DNA of 10,242 nucleotides from Ignavibacteria bacterium UBA4661. Its GTDB lineage: Bacteria > Bacteroidota > Ignavibacteria > Kapaibacteriales > UBA4661. Location: positions 1 to 10,242 of the forward strand of contig DHLT01000288.1 of NCBI GenBank assembly GCA_002405405.1. Reading direction: 5' to 3'. Shown here piece by piece: positions 7,963 through 10,242 of the stretch. The position numbers were made by a program, and so were the translations under genes. The stretch's first letter is position 1, and the number at the start of each line of letters is the position of its first letter. The notes beneath the pieces were generated by a model that was not told where the DNA came from, made no database searches, and was given only the letters and a program-made list of their open reading frames with translations.

Positions 7963-7992
7963 AAAAGAGGTACAACATCATGCTGTACCTCT
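7960..7992 (-). terminator. Intrinsic terminator downstream of nuoD
   Basis: Perfect 9-bp stem AGAGGTACA (7966-7974) / TGTACCTCT (7984-7992) with a 9-base loop. On the minus-strand RNA the stem is followed directly by a run of seven U (complement of the A-run 7960-7966). It lies about 36 nt after the nuoD stop. A T6 tract at 7998-8003 on the plus strand may give weak bidirectional activity. It isolates nuoD from the giant gene. Confidence 0.85.
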
Positions 7993-8028
7993 CTTCATTT
8001 TTTGTCGACTTGTATGTTCTTTAGCTTA

Positions 8029-9321
8029 TCATTTGTCAGCTTCACCCATAACAGGATCAATTGATCCGATAATGGCAACAACATTAGAAATCATTTCTCC
8101 CTCTGCAAGATGCGGAAGCATTTGAAGGTTAGATGCTGAGGGCGAACGGATTTTGAGTTTCCATGGATGCCCGGTACCATCACTGACGATATAAAATCCG
8201 AGTTCCCCCTTAGGTGATTCAATAGAAGAATATACTTCACCTTTTTCCAGCATTGTACCATAGTTCACCAACATGAAATCATTAATAAGTTCTTCCATTT
8301 TGGTGTAGATTTCTGCCTTGCGTGGAGCAACATGTTTAGCATTATTCGCCATGACGGGTCCCGGCTCCATACGATCTAATACTTGGTGAATAATCCGTAC
8401 ACTTTGGCGCATTTCTTCACCACGGACTTGAAAGCGACCCCATGAATCACAGTCTTCGTGCGTAATGACATCGAAATCTACTTCATCATATTTAAGATAA
8501 GGAAATGCTTTACGTACATCATATGCAACCCCTGAACCACGCAAACATGCACCTGTGATACCGAGTTGAATTGCATCTTCCGCAGAAATATATCCCGTTC
8601 CCGCCATACGTTCAACAAAAATGCGATTACGATTGAGGAGCGAATCACATCGATCCAAAATTGCCGGGAACTCATTTACGAAGCTGCGGATACGCTGCAA
8701 AACATCATTATCAATATCGTTGGCTACACCACCGACACGCGCATAGCTGGTTGTAAAGCGCGCACCGCATATTGCCTCAAAGAGATCATACAGTTTTTCG
8801 CGCTCAGTGAATGTCCACAAGAAAATAGTCAATGCACCCACATCCATCGCTGTACAACCGTATGCTACAAGATGTGAAGAAATTCTCGCTAATTCAGCAA
8901 CCAACATACGAATCCACTGTGCACGGTCGGGAACTTGCACATTTGCGGCTTTTTCGATCGCCAAAACCAAACCAATATTATTGGACATCGGAGCCAAATA
9001 ATCTAAGCGATCAGTATGCGGTATAAATTCATGATAGGTCATGTTTTCCGCGAGTTTTTCAAAACCACGATGAAGGTAACCAAGCTCCGGTACACACTTG
9101 ACGACTGTTTCACCATCAATGCGTAATACCACACGAAGAACACCATGTGTTGCTGGGTGCTGTGGTCCCATATTGAGGATCATCTCATTTTCTAGAGGAT
9201 CAGTTACCATGACAGTGGTGTCTTTATCCATGACTTCACGGATAATTTTATCTTGACGAAGTTTGCGAACACGCTCGAGAGTACTCGTGCTGGTCAGTTG
9301 GAGGGCATCATCAGCGAACAT
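8029..9321 (-). CDS. nuoD: NADH-quinone oxidoreductase subunit D (49 kDa subunit of complex I)
   Basis: 430 residues, ATG start at 9321 and TGA stop. NuoD forms part of the peripheral arm of complex I and lines the quinone-binding site at the membrane interface. Diagnostic motifs: MGPQHPATHG (51-60), with His55 and His59; GYLHRGFEK (81-89); RLDYL with Tyr108, which by alignment to Thermus Nqo4 corresponds to the quinone-contacting Tyr87, as His59 does to His38; SGVAYDVRKA; GELGFYIVSDG; and the C-terminal IGSIDPVMGE. It is about 20 residues longer than the Thermus protein, all at the N-terminus, so a later start (Met31 or Met38) is possible; no Shine-Dalgarno is seen at either. Upstream (69-nt gap) lies a DUF6544-like gene on the same strand rather than nuoC, and a terminator follows, so this nuoD is detached from the usual nuoA-N order. 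Confidence 0.97.
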   Translation of the reverse strand: MFADDALQLTSTSTLERVRKLRQDKIIREVMDKDTTVMVTDPLENEMILNMGPQHPATHGVLRVVLRIDGETVVKCVPELGYLHRGFEKLAENMTYHEFIPHTDRLDYLAPMSNNIGLVLAIEKAANVQVPDRAQWIRMLVAELARISSHLVAYGCTAMDVGALTIFLWTFTEREKLYDLFEAICGARFTTSYARVGGVANDIDNDVLQRIRSFVNEFPAILDRCDSLLNRNRIFVERMAGTGYISAEDAIQLGITGACLRGSGVAYDVRKAFPYLKYDEVDFDVITHEDCDSWGRFQVRGEEMRQSVRIIHQVLDRMEPGPVMANNAKHVAPRKAEIYTKMEELINDFMLVNYGTMLEKGEVYSSIESPKGELGFYIVSDGTGHPWKLKIRSPSASNLQMLPHLAEGEMISNVVAIIGSIDPVMGEADK

Positions 9322-9390
9322 AATGATTATGAAAATGTGAGAAAAGTGTGATCGTAAGTGAATAAATAGTAAACAAACATTGTCATATTC
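9322..9390. other. 69-nt gap between DUF6544-like gene and nuoD
   Basis: AT-rich, with no hairpin followed by a U-tract and no clear Shine-Dalgarno before nuoD. The two genes could be co-transcribed; the sequence does not settle it. Confidence 0.4.
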
Positions 9391-10242
9391 TTACGGAAGT
9401 GAACCGCGTAATTGTAGGGATGTAACAGTAAATCGACCATACTCAAAACACTGTGCAAATGCCTGCTCATCGGTATCATCATCATGCTCAACTACACTGC
9501 CCCATATTTCACGGTACTGCATAGGAACAAGATACTTACCGGTATTACGATAGTCATCGAATTCGATTTTCCACCATACCTTGCGAATACCACGATAACG
9601 CTTGCATCGCATAGCACGAATCTTATGCTCTGAATCGAATTGAATATAAACACTAATTGGCTCCTGCACGCCCCGCAGCATTGTACAGACAACCTCGCCA
9701 TTATCTTTGGTTTTCCATTGGAGGTTTTTTGCAAGGAGTGCGTGTGGGTACCAAACCGCCGATGTTAAAAATGCTAACCCTGCATTCGTGCTTGTCTCAA
9801 CACTTTTCGACACTCTCGCCGGAAATATACCCCAAAATGCCAATCGATATTGTCCTAAAGCTTGATAACATTCGCGGACACCATGAACGATCACCCATTT
9901 CGAAACATGAAATTTGCTGTACCACACAAATGAAGCTGTATCAACTCGAAACACCTGACGTAAGCGGAAAGTTCTCCATATATCAGGATTGCCTTTAGTA
10001 GAAACCTTTGCATTAGTCTTCAAGACAACTGCATTGACATCTGTACCATCAAAACCCGATCCTGCAACAAAATTTTTTACTGATGAGGGCAATGTTACAA
10101 ACGACGTAACCATCCGATGACTTGGCATCGCCTTCATTTTACGAATGGACAAATAATAATGCAAGAACCAGCCAATTCGTACACATAGGACAATACCAAA
10201 AAATGTTACGAACCATCCCGTAAAGATTGTTCCCAAAAGACA
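9391..10242 (-). CDS. DUF6544-like membrane-anchored protein of unknown function (5' end outside window)
   Basis: 283 residues are visible, ending with TAA at 9391-9393. The frame is open to the right edge: a TTG at 10236 could be read as a start, but two more codons (Cys, Leu) precede it in frame, so the true start is probably beyond the window. One hydrophobic segment (TIFTGWFVTFFGIVLCVRIG, near the start) followed by basic residues (SIRKMK) suggests an N-terminal membrane anchor. The rest matches the pattern I know for DUF6544: LPSSVKNFV; FRLRQVFRVDTASFVW; the AVWYPHALL patch with a later LQWK; AMRCKRYR; and FDDYRNTGKYLVPMQYREIW near the end. The biochemical role of the family is unknown to me. 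The position upstream of nuoD may be coincidental. Confidence 0.75.
   Translation of the reverse strand, partial: CLLGTIFTGWFVTFFGIVLCVRIGWFLHYYLSIRKMKAMPSHRMVTSFVTLPSSVKNFVAGSGFDGTDVNAVVLKTNAKVSTKGNPDIWRTFRLRQVFRVDTASFVWYSKFHVSKWVIVHGVRECYQALGQYRLAFWGIFPARVSKSVETSTNAGLAFLTSAVWYPHALLAKNLQWKTKDNGEVVCTMLRGVQEPISVYIQFDSEHKIRAMRCKRYRGIRKVWWKIEFDDYRNTGKYLVPMQYREIWGSVVEHDDDTDEQAFAQCFEYGRFTVTSLQLRGSLP

Larger units (their letters stand above)
7734..8028. other. Intergenic region between nuoD and the giant gene
   Basis: Contains no convincing gene. From the nuoD side it holds the intrinsic terminator (7960-7992), a perfect 10-bp inverted repeat (7942-7962), an AT-rich tract likely to contain the promoter of the giant gene, and an 8-bp direct repeat (7759-7777). 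No clear sigma-70 or Bacteroidota -7/-33 promoter pair could be picked with confidence; a TTGCAA on the minus strand at about 7791-7796 is the best -35-like element, but its spacing to a -10 is poor. Confidence 0.6.

Noticed and set aside
7850..8125. Plus-strand open frame of 91 codons spanning the intergenic region and the nuoD 3' end
   Set aside because: It overlaps the terminator hairpin and the conserved C-terminus of NuoD, and its product is low-complexity with no domain.
9657..9998. Plus-strand open frame of 113 codons antisense to the DUF6544-like gene
   Set aside because: The minus-strand product matches a known family pattern over the same bases; the plus-strand product matches nothing I recognise.
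10234..10236. TTG as the true start of the DUF6544-like gene
   Set aside because: The frame continues open to the window edge and there is no visible ribosome binding site context to favour TTG, so the gene is treated as truncated by the window.

Overview
The window looks like part of the chromosome of a bacterium in the Bacteroidota/Chlorobiota/Ignavibacteria-Kapabacteria neighbourhood. That placement is an inference. It rests on a giant secreted protein built from the Ig-like, beta-strand-repeat and 'DWNTASNW' modules typical of those groups, on weak or absent Shine-Dalgarno sites, and on a complex I subunit D that is not followed by other nuo genes. All recognisable genes lie on the minus strand, so the window reads biologically from right to left.

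Right end (9391-10242): the 3' part of a gene for a membrane-anchored protein resembling the DUF6544 family. Its start lies beyond the window. After a 69-base gap comes a complete nuoD (8029-9321), the 49 kDa quinone-site subunit of NADH dehydrogenase I, with both quinone-binding motifs intact. A strong intrinsic terminator (stem 7966-7992 with a U-tract on the minus-strand RNA) ends this transcript, and no other nuo gene follows.

Centre and left (1-7733): one uninterrupted reading frame runs from an ATG at 7733 to the left edge. It has at least 2,577 codons and no stop, which I checked by translating the frame through. The order is: signal peptide; N-terminal DOMON/CBM9-like beta domain; about 1,450 residues of Gly/Thr/Ser/Asn-rich beta-strand repeats, including a triplicated ~82-residue unit and a module duplicated 248 residues apart; a Bacteroidota-type beta region; two Ig-like domains; and a GH13 alpha-amylase catalytic domain with all four conserved regions and the catalytic triad. 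The frame leaves the window inside the amylase domain, so the C-terminus, where a type IX secretion signal would be expected, is not visible.

The 295 bases between the giant gene and nuoD hold the terminator, a second perfect inverted repeat, and an 8-bp direct repeat with 11-bp period just upstream of the giant gene. The most notable item is the giant protein: a starch-active enzyme on the end of a very long adhesin-like stalk, encoded next to but transcriptionally separate from a solitary respiratory-complex gene.
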